A stretch of DNA of 64,000 bases from NCBI GenBank assembly GCA_963761775.1, contig CAVXIF010000001.1:62001-126000 (forward strand), in the 5' to 3' direction. A program made the translations under genes and the position numbers. Positions 9,486-18,547 of the stretch are shown here, one piece after another. Every line of letters starts with the position of its first letter. Within the stretch, counting starts at the first letter, position 1. The notes under the pieces were generated by a model. The model had not been told where the DNA came from. It searched no databases and saw only the letters and a list, made by a program, of their open reading frames with translations. The DNA is from Parerythrobacter_A sp963761775 (GTDB taxonomy: Bacteria; Pseudomonadota; Alphaproteobacteria; Sphingomonadales; Sphingomonadaceae).

Positions 9486-10145
9486 TTGCAGGGCTGGCGA
9501 TTGAGCCTGCTTGCCGACCATAACCTGCCCTTTGCCGTAGCGCTTGCGATCATGGTGCTGCTGGCGGGCGTGCAGTTGCTCGGTCTCGACTTCGCGACCG
9601 ATGCGGATGGCGATATAAGTTTCGAAGGCGATGCCGATATCGAGGCCGATAGCGGATCGTCCGGTATCCTCGCCAGCGCCGCCAGCCTGCTCGGCATCGG
9701 GCGAGTGCCGACGGTCATCTGGCTCGCCGTGTTCCTGTTCGCTTTCGCCATCGTGGGTGTCAGCGGGCAATCTTTGGCGGACAGCATGCTCGGCGCGCCC
9801 GTGGATACCGTGCTGGCATCCATCTTGGCTGCGGGCGCGGCATTGCCTGTCACCGGCATGCTGGTCCGCCCGCTCGGTGCCATATTGCCACAGGACGAAA
9901 CCAGCGCCGTCGGTCTCGATACGCTGGTCGGACGGCGGGGCAAGGTCACTACCGGGACGGCGCGCGCAGCGTCTCCTGCCCGCACGGCAGTCACCGATTA
10001 TCACGGCCATACGCATTACGTCATGCTGGAACCGCACGACGCCAATAGCAGCATTACCGAAGGGGAGCAGGTGCTGCTGGTCCGCCGCGAAGGGGAGCTG
10101 TTCTTCGGTCAGAAGCTGGAAGAACGCCACCTCGCGCCAAGCTGA
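9486..10145 (+). CDS. YqiJ-like membrane protein with OB-fold tail (DUF1449/NfeD-related)
   Basis: 219 residues. Three hydrophobic segments (about residues 18-38, 75-97 and 102-122) precede a soluble C-terminal domain with GLDTLVGRRGKVTTGTARA, YVMLEP and EGEQVLLVRREGELFFGQ, the arrangement of OB-fold domains in YqiJ/NfeD-like flotillin partners. An acidic stretch rich in Asp and Glu separates the first and second helices. It lies 55 bases upstream of a flotillin gene, the usual pairing (yqiJ-yqiK), which supports a role in flotillin microdomains. The start is uncertain: a TTG at 9486 preceded by GAAG is used because there is no in-frame ATG nearby; the TTG at 9501 is also possible. Confidence 0.8.
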   Translation: MQGWRLSLLADHNLPFAVALAIMVLLAGVQLLGLDFATDADGDISFEGDADIEADSGSSGILASAASLLGIGRVPTVIWLAVFLFAFAIVGVSGQSLADSMLGAPVDTVLASILAAGAALPVTGMLVRPLGAILPQDETSAVGLDTLVGRRGKVTTGTARAASPARTAVTDYHGHTHYVMLEPHDANSSITEGEQVLLVRREGELFFGQKLEERHLAPS

Positions 10146-10200
10146 AGCCATTTTGGAATATCGTCACGCCACCGCAACTTTCACATAACAGGGATACTGA

Positions 10201-11994
10201 ATGAACAATCTCGTCGACATCGCCATCTATGCGGGCATTGGTCTCGCTTTCCTGCTGCTGGTGTTCCTCACCGTGGCCAAGCTTTACCGCCGCGCATCGA
10301 AGGAAGTTGCCTTCGTGCGGACCGGCGTGGGCGGGGAAAAGGTGGTGATGAACGGCGGCGCGCTGGTGCTGCCGGTGTTCCACGAAACGATGCCGGTAAA
10401 CATGAACACCGTGCGGCTGGCAGTGGAGCGCAAGAATGCCGACGCGCTCATCACGCTGGACCGGCTGCGGATCGATGTGAAGGCGGAATTCTATGTGCGC
10501 GTGCGGCCCGATGCCAACGCTATCGGCATGGCTGCGCAGACGCTGGGGCAGCGCACGCTGGTGCCCGAGGCGCTGAAGGATCTGGTCGAAGGCAAGTTCG
10601 TCGATGCGCTGCGCTCGGTCGCGGCGGGCATGAGCATGAACGAATTGCACGAACAGCGCGCCGACTTCGTGCAGAAGGTGCAGCAGGTTTCTTCCAACGA
10701 TCTGGCGATGAACGGGCTGGAGCTGGAATCGGTGTCGCTGACCGGTCTGGACCAGACCAGCATCGAACATTTCAACGCCAACAATGCCTTCGATGCCGAG
10801 GGTCTGACCAAGCTGACCGAGCAGATCGAGGCGCGCAAGAAGCTGCGAAACGATATCGAGCAGGACACGCGCGTCCAGATGGAAACCAAGAACCTGGAAG
10901 CAGACGAGCGCAGCTTCGAAATCGGGCGCGACAACGAATATGCGCGGCTCGAGCAGGAGCGCGAGGTCGAAATGCGCCGTGCCAAGCAGACCAGCGAAAT
11001 CGCCCGCGAACAGGCGGAACGCACGCGGGAAGCGGACGCCGCACGAATCGAGGCGAAGAAGCAGGTCGATGCGCAGCAGATCGAAGCCGACCGGCTGGTC
11101 GAGGAAGCGCGGATCGACCAGGTGCGCGCGCTGGAAATTGCGCGACAGGAACAGCAGATCGCCGTGCAGGACAAGAGCCGCGAGGAAAGCCAGGCGCGTG
11201 CCGCCGCAGACGAAGCGCGCGCCACCGCCGTCAGCGCGGAGGAGCAGGTGGTGACGGCGCGCGAAAGCGAGATTGCCGAACGCCAGAAGAAGATCGAACT
11301 GATCGAAGCATCGCGGCAGGCCGAGCGCGAAGCGATCCAGGTCAAGGTGGAAGCCGAAGCCGAACGCGATGCCGCCGCCAACCGCGCCGAAGCCGCGCGC
11401 CTCGAAGCATCGGGCGAAGCGGAGGCGGAGAAGCTGCGCGCCGAAGCGGCGCGCGTCCGTTTCGAAGTCGAGGCGGCGGGTCAGCGCGCCATCAACGAAG
11501 CGGCCAACATCCTGTCCAACGACCAGATCGGCCTGAAGACGAAGCTGGCGTTGCTCGACGTGCTGCCCGAAGCCATCCGCGAATCGGCCAAGCCGATGGA
11601 AGCGATCGATTCGATCAAGATCGTGCAGGTGGACGGGCTCACTAACGGCGGCCGAAGTGGTGGGGGCACTCCGGCATCCGGTGGCGGAACCGGCAATCTG
11701 GCCGGCGATGCGGTCGGCGCCGCGCTGGCTTACCGCGCGCAGGCACCCGTGCTGGACGGGTTGATGAAGGAACTGGGACTGGATGGCAGCAGCCTGTCCG
11801 GCCTGGTCAAGGGACCGGCATCGGAGGTGAGTGCTTCTGCCGATGACAAAGCGGACGACGCCGACGCAAAGGCCGACGGGAACCCGGTGACCCCCGCCGC
11901 CAGGACCATCGCTTCGGGACCGTTCGCAGCGTCGCCGATGTCACCTCCCGACAAAGGCCCAGCCGGCAAGAAGGATCAGCCGGAGCAGGACTGA
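10201..11994 (+). CDS. yqiK: flotillin-like SPFH-domain protein (YqiK family)
   Basis: Membrane scaffold protein of the flotillin group, expected to organise membrane microdomains. 597 residues: an N-terminal membrane helix (about residues 9-29), an SPFH/Band 7 domain with AFVRTGVGGEKVVMNGG and RLRIDVKAEFYVRV (residues 30-200), a very long charged Glu/Ala/Arg coiled coil (about 215-430), and a C-terminal flotillin-type segment followed by a Gly-rich and acidic tail. The last 60 residues after the flotillin core are low complexity. ATG at 10201 is clear. It is coupled with the YqiJ-like gene upstream and converges on galU with only four bases between stops. Confidence 0.92.
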   Translation: MNNLVDIAIYAGIGLAFLLLVFLTVAKLYRRASKEVAFVRTGVGGEKVVMNGGALVLPVFHETMPVNMNTVRLAVERKNADALITLDRLRIDVKAEFYVRVRPDANAIGMAAQTLGQRTLVPEALKDLVEGKFVDALRSVAAGMSMNELHEQRADFVQKVQQVSSNDLAMNGLELESVSLTGLDQTSIEHFNANNAFDAEGLTKLTEQIEARKKLRNDIEQDTRVQMETKNLEADERSFEIGRDNEYARLEQEREVEMRRAKQTSEIAREQAERTREADAARIEAKKQVDAQQIEADRLVEEARIDQVRALEIARQEQQIAVQDKSREESQARAAADEARATAVSAEEQVVTARESEIAERQKKIELIEASRQAEREAIQVKVEAEAERDAAANRAEAARLEASGEAEAEKLRAEAARVRFEVEAAGQRAINEAANILSNDQIGLKTKLALLDVLPEAIRESAKPMEAIDSIKIVQVDGLTNGGRSGGGTPASGGGTGNLAGDAVGAALAYRAQAPVLDGLMKELGLDGSSLSGLVKGPASEVSASADDKADDADAKADGNPVTPAARTIASGPFAASPMSPPDKGPAGKKDQPEQD

Positions 11995-11998
11995 GCGG

Positions 11999-12898
11999 CT
12001 AACCCGCCAGCATCCGTTCCGCCATCGCGCGCACGTCCGCGCCCATGTCGTCGCGCGCCAGCGCCAGCGCAAGCGTCGCTTCGACGAAGCCCAGCTTGCT
12101 GCCGCAATCGTAGCGTGCGCCGTCGAAGGTGACGGCGTGGAACGGTTGCGTGCCGATCATCTGCGCCATCGCGTCGGTCAACTGGATTTCGCCCCCTGCG
12201 CCCGCGCTTTGTGTTTCCAGGATGCGCATCACTTCGGGTTGCAGGATGTAGCGGCCCGACACGATCTTGTTCGACGGCGCATCGGCAACGGCGGGTTTCT
12301 CGACAAGGCCGCGCACCTCGGTCAGCATTTCGCGTGAAGCACCCGGATCGATGACGCCATAGCTCGACACCTCCTCGCGCGGTACTTCCAGCACGCTGAT
12401 CAGATTTCCCCCGGTTTGCGCATAAGCGTCCACCATCTGTTTCATGCAGCCGTTCCCGCTGCCCCCATCTTTTTTGGCTGCGCCGACCATCAACTCGTCG
12501 GGCAGAAAAATCGCGAAGGGTTCGTCGCCCACGATCGCGCGCGCGCACCAGATGGCGTGGCCCAGCCCCAGCGGCACTTGCTGGCGCACGGTGATGATGT
12601 CGCCCGGTACGGCGCGCGTCGGGTCCAGCACGGACATGTCCTTGCCGCGCCCGCGCATCGTGTCTTCCAGCTCGTACGCCACGTCGAAATGCTCGACGAT
12701 GGCGGTCTTGCCGCGTCCGGTGACGAAGATCATTTGCTCGATCCCCGCCTCGCGCGCTTCGTCCACCGCATACTGGATCAGCGGGCGGTCCACGATGGGC
12801 AGCAATTCCTTGGGGATCGCCTTGGTCGCGGGGAGGAACCGCGTGCCCAGCCCGGCCACGGGAAAGACGGCTTTTCGGATCGGTTTGGGTGTCGTCAT
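11999..12898 (-). CDS. galU: UTP--glucose-1-phosphate uridylyltransferase
   Basis: Makes UDP-glucose from UTP and glucose-1-phosphate for polysaccharide and glycolipid synthesis. 299 residues. The nucleotidyltransferase signature AGLGTRFLPATKAIPKELLP is followed by the DRPLIQYAVDEA helix, the PFAIFLPDELM metal and nucleotide loop, EKP and GRYILQPEV, and the DCGSKLGFVEA segment, all as in bacterial GalU. The ATG at 12898 is followed at once by the MTTPKPIRKAVFPVAG start typical of the family. Divergent from murA with about 95 bases between. The product would serve the exopolysaccharide genes near 37-40 kb. Confidence 0.95.
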   Translation of the reverse strand: MTTPKPIRKAVFPVAGLGTRFLPATKAIPKELLPIVDRPLIQYAVDEAREAGIEQMIFVTGRGKTAIVEHFDVAYELEDTMRGRGKDMSVLDPTRAVPGDIITVRQQVPLGLGHAIWCARAIVGDEPFAIFLPDELMVGAAKKDGGSGNGCMKQMVDAYAQTGGNLISVLEVPREEVSSYGVIDPGASREMLTEVRGLVEKPAVADAPSNKIVSGRYILQPEVMRILETQSAGAGGEIQLTDAMAQMIGTQPFHAVTFDGARYDCGSKLGFVEATLALALARDDMGADVRAMAERMLAG

Positions 12899-12993
12899 GA
12901 GTCGTTCCTCCGCCGTGCGCGCTATCGGATGGCGACGCGCCGCGTCAACGGGCGTTCTTGCCTGCGCGTCGAAACTGCGTAGAGCCTGACCGG

Positions 12994-14274
12994 ATGGACA
13001 AGCTCATCATTCGCGGCGGCAACCGCCTTTCCGGCACCATCCCGATTTCGGGCGCGAAAAACAGCGCGCTGACGCTGATCCCGTGCGCTCTGCTGACCGA
13101 GGAACCGGTCACGCTGCGCAATCTGCCGCGGCTGGCCGATATCGACGGGTTCCAGCACCTGATGACGCAGTTCGGCGTCAGCACCGGCATTCGCGGCAAG
13201 CGACCTGAAGAATTCGGCCGCGTCGTGACGTTCGAGGCATCGCGGCTGACATCCACCGTCGCGCCCTACGACCTGGTGCGCAAGATGCGCGCGTCCATCC
13301 TCGTGCTTGGCCCGATGCTGGCGCGCAGCGGGGAAGCGACGGTTTCGCTGCCCGGCGGCTGCGCCATCGGCAACCGGCCCATCGACCTGCACCTGAAAGC
13401 CATCGAGGCGCTGGGCGGCGAGATCGAACTGGCGCAGGGCTACGTCAAGGCGCGCGCACCCGATGGCGGCTTGCCCGGTGGCGAATTCGACTTTCCCGTA
13501 GTCAGCGTGGGCGCGACCGAGAACGCGCTGATGACGGCGGTCTTGGCCAACGGCACCAGCCGCCTGTTCAACGCCGCACGCGAGCCGGAGATCGTCGATC
13601 TGTGCGGCCTGTTGACGGCGATGGGGGCCGAGATCGAGGGCATCGGCACGTCCGACCTGACGATCCACGGCGTGAACTCGCTGAACGGCGCGACTTACAA
13701 GGTGATGGCCGACCGCATCGAAGCCGGCTCCTACGCCTGCGCCGCCGCGATTACCGGCGGCGAGGTTCGGCTGGAAGGCGCAAAGGCGGACGAGATGCTG
13801 GCGACCATCCACGCACTGCAAAAGATCGGCGTCGCGGTGACGAGCGACAAGCACGGCGTGACCATCGCGGCGGACGGCCCGCTGAAAGCCACCAACCTTT
13901 CCACCGCGCCCTATCCCGGCCTTGCCACCGACATGCAGGCGCAGTTGATGAGCCTGCTGTGCCGCGCCGAAGGCACCAGCGTGCTGAAGGAAACGATCTT
14001 CGAAAACCGCTACATGCATGTGCCCGAATTGGCGCGCATGGGGGCCGATATCGAGACCGAGGGACGCACCGCCATTGTGCGCGGGGTAGAGACGCTGACC
14101 GGGGCCGAAGTCATGGCGACCGACCTGCGCGCCAGCATGAGCCTGATCATCGCCGCCCTCGCCGCGAACGGGGAAACGACCGTGCGCCGCATCTACCATC
14201 TCGACCGGGGCTACGAACGGCTGGAGGAAAAGCTGCAACTGGTCGGCGCGGATATCGAGCGGGTGGACGACTAG
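12994..14274 (+). CDS. murA: UDP-N-acetylglucosamine 1-carboxyvinyltransferase
   Basis: First committed step of peptidoglycan precursor synthesis, transferring enolpyruvate from PEP to UDP-GlcNAc. 426 residues from the ATG at 12994 (MDKLIIRGGN). The N-terminal ISGAKNSAL loop with the catalytic lysine and the PEP-binding cysteine, Cys123 in SLPGGCAIGNRPIDLHL, are present; the latter predicts fosfomycin sensitivity. The double-domain repeats and C-terminal YHLDRGYERLEEKL match the family. The longer frame upstream is not conserved. Its stop overlaps by a few bases the stop of the convergent ribbon-helix-helix gene. Confidence 0.96.
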   Translation: MDKLIIRGGNRLSGTIPISGAKNSALTLIPCALLTEEPVTLRNLPRLADIDGFQHLMTQFGVSTGIRGKRPEEFGRVVTFEASRLTSTVAPYDLVRKMRASILVLGPMLARSGEATVSLPGGCAIGNRPIDLHLKAIEALGGEIELAQGYVKARAPDGGLPGGEFDFPVVSVGATENALMTAVLANGTSRLFNAAREPEIVDLCGLLTAMGAEIEGIGTSDLTIHGVNSLNGATYKVMADRIEAGSYACAAAITGGEVRLEGAKADEMLATIHALQKIGVAVTSDKHGVTIAADGPLKATNLSTAPYPGLATDMQAQLMSLLCRAEGTSVLKETIFENRYMHVPELARMGADIETEGRTAIVRGVETLTGAEVMATDLRASMSLIIAALAANGETTVRRIYHLDRGYERLEEKLQLVGADIERVDD

Positions 14275-14514
14275 AAAGTTTCGCGCCGAAGGTCGGCGAC
14301 CAACCAGAGTCGGATCGCCCCCGCCAGTCCCGGCGGGGTTTCCGCCGCAATCCGCTCCACGTCGATCCGCGCCACCAGCGCATTGACCGGCACCCCCTCG
14401 CGCCTCCGCGGCATCGCGCAGCATGTCCCAGAATGCAGGCTCCAGACTGATCGACGTCTTGTGCCCGGCGATCTCGACCGAGCGTTTGACCGGGGGATGA
14501 TAGGAAGTATCCAT
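14271..14514 (-). pseudogene. ribbon-helix-helix domain protein, frameshifted
   Basis: Two pieces in adjacent frames make one small ribbon-helix-helix protein. The first frame, from the ATG at 14514 after a GGAAAGG site, encodes VEIAGHKTSISLEPAFWDML and DAAEARG. The second continues GVPVNALVARIDVERIA through AIRLWLVADLR to a stop at 14271. Joined, these match the small RHH family (about 80 residues) common in alphaproteobacteria, which carries a SISLEPxFW strand and a VNALVxxID helix. The switch sits at a run of five C on the plus strand (14393-14397); removing one base restores the frame. It is therefore either a recent pseudogene or a sequence error. Probable DNA-binding regulator; target unknown. 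Confidence 0.75.
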
Positions 14515-14808
14515 CGGGCCTTTCCAGCATAGTCAGGGTGACAAAGGTGACACCGTGTCACTTTCGCAAATTCACGGTAAATCTTTCAAATCATGCAACA
14601 AACCGGCCCGGCATAGTGGCGGACGGACAGGGGGAGGCAGCCTGTTTTTGCCAGCCTGCGGCCAGTATCGCGCCGGAATTGAGCGGTTAGAGACCCTGTC
14701 GTCGAAGCCCCTGCCACCGGCATAGGCGAAGGCGCCCGCTGTAGGAAAGCGGCCCGGCCACTTCGCACACGGATATTCGCCTCCACATCTGCGCACGCTG
14801 CATCTGCC

Positions 14809-15765
14809 CTAGATTGTGAGAAATCCGATGTAGCCGGCATACAGGGCCACGAACACGAACCCTTCCCAACGCTTCAGCGTCCAGCCGGTACGCAGAAACA
14901 GGATTAGCAGCGCAGTGGAGCCTAGCAACACCCAGACATCGAATACCGCGATTTGCGCCGGAATTGCGATGGGATGCACCAGGGCGGTGACGCCGAGGAT
15001 ACCGAATATGTTGTAGATGTTGGAGCCGACCACGTTTCCGATGGCAACATCGGCCTGACGCCGCAGCGCCGCAATGATGCATGCCACCAGTTCGGGCAAC
15101 GAGGTGCCGATGGCAACCACAGTCAATCCGATCACCGTTTCGGTAACACCGAAATCCCGCGCGATCTCGCTGGCCGAATCCACGAGGAGACGTGCGCCGA
15201 ACACCGTTGCTGCGATACCCGCGACTGACAAACCCAGCGCAAGCGGCAGACCCAAGCCCTGTGCTACGCTAGCCGCTTCGTTCTCGTGCCTGACTCGCTC
15301 GGGATCGTTCAAAGCATCATTCGGGCGACGTTCGCTGCGATAGGCAAGCACGATATAGCCGATAAGCAGGGCAACCAGCGTCAGCCCGACCACACGGTCG
15401 AGCGTTCCCGCCAGCACGACGGCGGTGCAGGCCAGCGCCGCGAACCACAGCGCACTGCCATCGCGAAGGAATGCCGCTCGCTTTATGCCCAAGGGCAGGA
15501 TCAGGGCCGATATGCCGAGGATCAGCAGGATGTTGGCGATATTGGATCCCACGACATTGCCCACTGCAATACCCGGCGCGCCATCGAACGCCGCGAACAG
15601 GCTGGTAACCAGTTCCGGCGTCGACGTACCGAAGCCGACAATGGTCAGGCCTGCCAGCAGCGGAGAAACCCCCATCCGGTTCGCCACCGCCACAGCCCCG
15701 CGCACGAGTATATCGCCGCCGATAGCAAGCAGGGCCAAGCCCCCGAACAATAGCAGGATCGTCAT
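14809..15765 (-). CDS. calcium/sodium antiporter (CaCA family, YrbG-like)
   Basis: Inner-membrane cation exchanger. 318 residues, almost all hydrophobic, with about ten helices. The two inverted alpha-repeat motifs are nearly identical: GFGTSTPELVTSLFAAFDG with GNVVGSNIANILLILG in the first half, and AIGTSLPELVACIIAALRRQ with GNVVGSNIYNIFGILG in the second. These Glu- and Asn-containing motifs form the ion-binding sites in the family. ATG at 15765. Stands alone with about 250 bases on its downstream side and 320 bases of non-coding DNA upstream. Confidence 0.93.
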   Translation of the reverse strand: MTILLLFGGLALLAIGGDILVRGAVAVANRMGVSPLLAGLTIVGFGTSTPELVTSLFAAFDGAPGIAVGNVVGSNIANILLILGISALILPLGIKRAAFLRDGSALWFAALACTAVVLAGTLDRVVGLTLVALLIGYIVLAYRSERRPNDALNDPERVRHENEAASVAQGLGLPLALGLSVAGIAATVFGARLLVDSASEIARDFGVTETVIGLTVVAIGTSLPELVACIIAALRRQADVAIGNVVGSNIYNIFGILGVTALVHPIAIPAQIAVFDVWVLLGSTALLILFLRTGWTLKRWEGFVFVALYAGYIGFLTI

Positions 15766-16084
15766 CGGTCAAGGTCCGGCGTAGTAGCTTCGCAGGCCAC
15801 AGACTCTGCATCTAGCATCGCACGCATTACCGTCACTCCGGTGCATTCGACGGGAGCGCGTTCGGTGCCGGGATGGCTGCACCGGACCTTCACTCCCCAC
15901 AGGGAGCGATCCGACATCGCGGATGCGTGACTGTTTATCACTATCCACCAGAGGGGCCCGGCTCGCAGTGTGTAAAACCGCTATGCCGACAAAGGTTCCT
16001 AGCTAATCGGGGGTTCCTAGCCAATCGGGCGTTCCTAGCTAATCGGGCGATTCCTTGCCGATCGGGGAGGGTGCGAAAGGCCCC
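15766..16084. other. 319-base non-coding gap between the CaCA antiporter and phaB genes
   Basis: No gene is supported here. It holds the promoter side of the antiporter gene and the downstream side of phaB. Its right end contains four 18-base tandem repeats (listed separately); the rest shows no recognisable feature. A frame across the repeats would encode a six-residue repeat peptide but has no homologue I recognise. Confidence 0.6.
15995..16066. repeat. 18-bp tandem repeat, four copies
   Basis: Four consecutive 18-base units (15995-16012, 16013-16030, 16031-16048, 16049-16066). The first three differ at only one or two positions around GTTCCTAGCTAATCGGG, and the fourth is degenerate. They lie 19 bases downstream of the phaB stop, on its 3' side. 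Function unknown; replication slippage is the likely origin. Confidence 0.85.
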
Positions 16085-16807
16085 TCAATACATGTGCTGG
16101 CCACCATTGATGCTCATCGTGCTGCCGGTGACGAAGCCGCCGTCCTCGCTGCACAGGAACGCGACGCCGCGCGCGATTTCGTGGGCCTGGCCGAGCCGTC
16201 CGACGGGGATTTGCGCGACGATTTTCTCCAGCACCGGTTCGGGCACGGCGGCAACCATGTCGGTGTCGATATAGCCGGGCGCAATGGCATTGACGGTCAC
16301 GCCTGCGCGCGCGCCTTCCTGCGCCAGCGCCTTGGTGAAACCGTGAATGCCCGATTTGGCGGCGGCGTAATTGACCTGGCCGTACTGGCCCGCCTGCCCG
16401 TTGATGCTGCCGATATTTACGATGCGGCCCCATTTACGCTCGCGCATGCCGGGAAAGCACGCCTTGGCCATGTTGAAGCACCCGCCCAGATTCACGCGCA
16501 TGACATCGTGCCAGTCGTCATAGCTCATCTTGTGCAGCGTACCGTCGCGGGTAATGCCGGCATTGTTGACGACCACGTCGATGGCCCCGTGTTCAGCCGC
16601 TACCGTTTCGCATCCGGCGAGGACGGCCTCATGGTCGCCCACATCGAATTTTGCCACGGGGACGCCGGTTTCTTCGCTGAAGGCTCGCGCGGCGTCGTCA
16701 TTGCCGCCATAATTGGCAATCACGCGCATCCCGTCGTCGCGCAGCGTTTCACAGATGGCGCGCCCGATACCGCGCGTTCCCCCGGTGACGATGGCGATTC
16801 GTGTCAT
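16085..16807 (-). CDS. phaB: acetoacetyl-CoA reductase (PhaB-type short-chain dehydrogenase)
   Basis: NADPH-dependent reduction of acetoacetyl-CoA to (R)-3-hydroxybutyryl-CoA, the PHB precursor. About 240 residues from the ATG at 16807. Rossmann motif TGGTRGIG near residue 10, the VNNAGITRDGTLHKMSYDDW segment, catalytic Ser in NIGSINGQAGQYGQ, Tyr and Lys in NYAAAKSG, and the family-typical C-terminal SINGGQHMY. The closely similar FabG works on ACP substrates; the SINGQ and GGQHMY features favour PhaB. The PHA synthase is not in this window, but a thiolase (40.5 kb) and a depolymerase (44 kb) are. Confidence 0.9.
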   Translation of the reverse strand: MTRIAIVTGGTRGIGRAICETLRDDGMRVIANYGGNDDAARAFSEETGVPVAKFDVGDHEAVLAGCETVAAEHGAIDVVVNNAGITRDGTLHKMSYDDWHDVMRVNLGGCFNMAKACFPGMRERKWGRIVNIGSINGQAGQYGQVNYAAAKSGIHGFTKALAQEGARAGVTVNAIAPGYIDTDMVAAVPEPVLEKIVAQIPVGRLGQAHEIARGVAFLCSEDGGFVTGSTMSINGGQHMY

Positions 16808-16924
16808 TGCATGTTTCTCCCGTTGCACCCTTACCTTACGGAGCATGCCGGGGAGCGCAAACAGGAAGCTGGTGAATACGAAGCCGCCGCCACGCCAATA
16901 TCGAAAGCGGCGTTAGCTAAATCG

Positions 16925-17731
16925 TCAGAAGCGGAACTGCGTGCCCACATAGACGGCCTGGTCGTCCTGCACGCTGTCGCTGAGCGGGGCGAAGCGGTCA
17001 TCGTCCTGCGACAGGCGCACGCCCGCCGTCACGTCGAGATTGCGGGTGATGCGATACGCGCCACTGACATCCACCGACTGTTCGCCACGTGCGGCCAGCG
17101 TGCGCGGCGAGCGACCGGGCGTTTCGTCCTTTTCCAGCGCGATGCGCGGCTGGAACCGGCTGGGCTTGTCTGCGGCGGAGCCGGTATCGGGCCGGAATTC
17201 GCTGAGGTCGGGCATGGCGATATCGCGCACACCGGCGGCCAGCTTGGGCGTCTTGGCAAAGTTCTGGTAGCCGCGCGCGACGCCCAGGTCATAGCGGCCG
17301 GCGGACAGCAGCGGCGCAGTGCGACGCGTACTGACAGGCGCGGAAATCCGTTCCGCCGTGCCAACGGACGCTATCGCCTTGCGCACCGAAATGGCGCGGG
17401 CGGAGCCATCGTCAACGCGCACCGCGACGGTGACCGTGCGCGAACCCGACGCAACATTCTCCGTCTCGCCCGAGCGGGTCGGCGTGAAGCGGGTGCGCAC
17501 GCCGCCTTCTCGCAGATTGGCATTGACGCGCTGCGCCAGCTGGGGATCGACTCCGGCGGGCGTGAACAGGGTGAAGGACGCGCCATCGCTGTCGGCGTTC
17601 ACCAGCGACGGCAGGGCAAGACCGGCACCCGGAATGGCGAGCGCGGCGACAGCGGCAAGCGCCAGCGCAATGCCGCCCGCTCCGGTCTTCCCCGATGTCT
17701 TCTCCGGCAATTTCCGCGTCATCCGCGCCAT
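16925..17731 (-). CDS. envelope-associated hypothetical protein with C-terminal beta-rich region
   Basis: 268 residues. An N-terminal hydrophobic signal or anchor (about residues 20-42, ending IPGAGLALPS) is followed by a polar domain rich in Thr, Arg and Val, and a C-terminal section of alternating strands (SVDVSGAYRITRNLDVTAGVRL, then AVYVGTQFRF) that ends in Phe, as outer-membrane barrel strands do. I recognise the pattern from sphingomonad hypothetical proteins but no named family. It is probably exported and may insert in or sit under the outer membrane. Divergent from the DUF3576 lipoprotein gene, with about 320 bases between them. Confidence 0.7.
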   Translation of the reverse strand: MARMTRKLPEKTSGKTGAGGIALALAAVAALAIPGAGLALPSLVNADSDGASFTLFTPAGVDPQLAQRVNANLREGGVRTRFTPTRSGETENVASGSRTVTVAVRVDDGSARAISVRKAIASVGTAERISAPVSTRRTAPLLSAGRYDLGVARGYQNFAKTPKLAAGVRDIAMPDLSEFRPDTGSAADKPSRFQPRIALEKDETPGRSPRTLAARGEQSVDVSGAYRITRNLDVTAGVRLSQDDDRFAPLSDSVQDDQAVYVGTQFRF

Positions 17732-18050
17732 GTCCGTGCGATTCCCGTTTTTGACACCGGTATCAAGGCCGCTGCGCGCTGAACGGTTCCTGACCTTTCA
17801 CGGTGCGCTCGGCTCAATCCGATTCGTCAGGACTACGCCGCGCCGCGCCATGCTGCCAGCAAAACCGAACGATTGCAGGCGATAGCGCGCAAGTGTTGCC
17901 ATCGGCACACAGCCCCCATGTTGCAGGCAGGTTTTTCACCCAGGGTTCAGGCCGCGCCATCGAAGGGCAGTCCGCCCGCGCGCGCCTTGCCGCGTGCCGG
18001 ACAGACGCCTAGAAGCCGCACGACACCACATCATGCCGCCAGCAGAAAAG
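17732..18050. other. 319-base divergent intergenic region
   Basis: Separates the divergent beta-rich envelope protein gene and the DUF3576 operon, so it should hold promoters for both directions. I see no confident operator, riboswitch or RNA gene. Short frames on the plus strand here have no recognisable content. Confidence 0.5.
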
Positions 18051-18518
18051 ATGCATTCCACCATGTCCAACGCCCGATCCCCCCTCGTTCGCCCAACCCT
18101 GATGCTGCCCCTCGTGCTCGGTGCTGTTTCGGCGCTGGCCGCATGCGGCGGGCGCGAGCAGCCGCGTGCCGACCTGGCCGCAGCGCAGGTGACGACCATC
18201 GGCGTCAATTCCTATCTGTGGCGCGCCAGCCTCGACACGGTCGGTTTCGCGCCGCTGTTGCAGGCGGACAGCGCGGGCGGCGTGATCGTGACCGACTGGT
18301 ACACCAATCCGCAAAGCCCCGGCGAGCGGGTGAAGCTGACCGTTTCCATCCTCGATCAGGACCTGCGCGCCGATGCACTGCGCGTCGCGGCCAGCCGGCA
18401 GGTTTCGCAGGCCGGCACATGGGTCGATGCGCCGGTTCAGGCGGCCACCGTGCAGAAGCTGGAGGATATCATCCTGACCAAGGCACGTGATTTGCGCCGT
18501 CAGGCCATGTCCTCCTGA
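18051..18518 (+). CDS. DUF3576 lipoprotein
   Basis: About 155 residues, predicted outer-membrane lipoprotein: an N-terminal signal followed by the lipobox SALAACG, then TIGVNSYLWRASLDTVGFAPL, IVTDWYTNPQSPGERVKLTV and ILDQDLRADALRVA, the conserved core of DUF3576. The family is frequently found next to leuS in alphaproteobacteria, as here (29 bases upstream of leuS). ATGs at 18033, 18051 and 18063 are all in frame before the signal; 18051 is chosen arbitrarily within this cluster. Its biochemical role is not established; a role in envelope assembly is inferred from the lptE gene in the same operon. Confidence 0.85.
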   Translation: MHSTMSNARSPLVRPTLMLPLVLGAVSALAACGGREQPRADLAAAQVTTIGVNSYLWRASLDTVGFAPLLQADSAGGVIVTDWYTNPQSPGERVKLTVSILDQDLRADALRVAASRQVSQAGTWVDAPVQAATVQKLEDIILTKARDLRRQAMSS

Positions 18519-18547
18519 TCCGCCACTTCGGGAAGGCGGACAGGATA

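Noticed and set aside
15873..16274. Frame with a repeated FLANRA peptide
   Set aside because: Arises from the 18-bp tandem repeat and then runs antisense into phaB.
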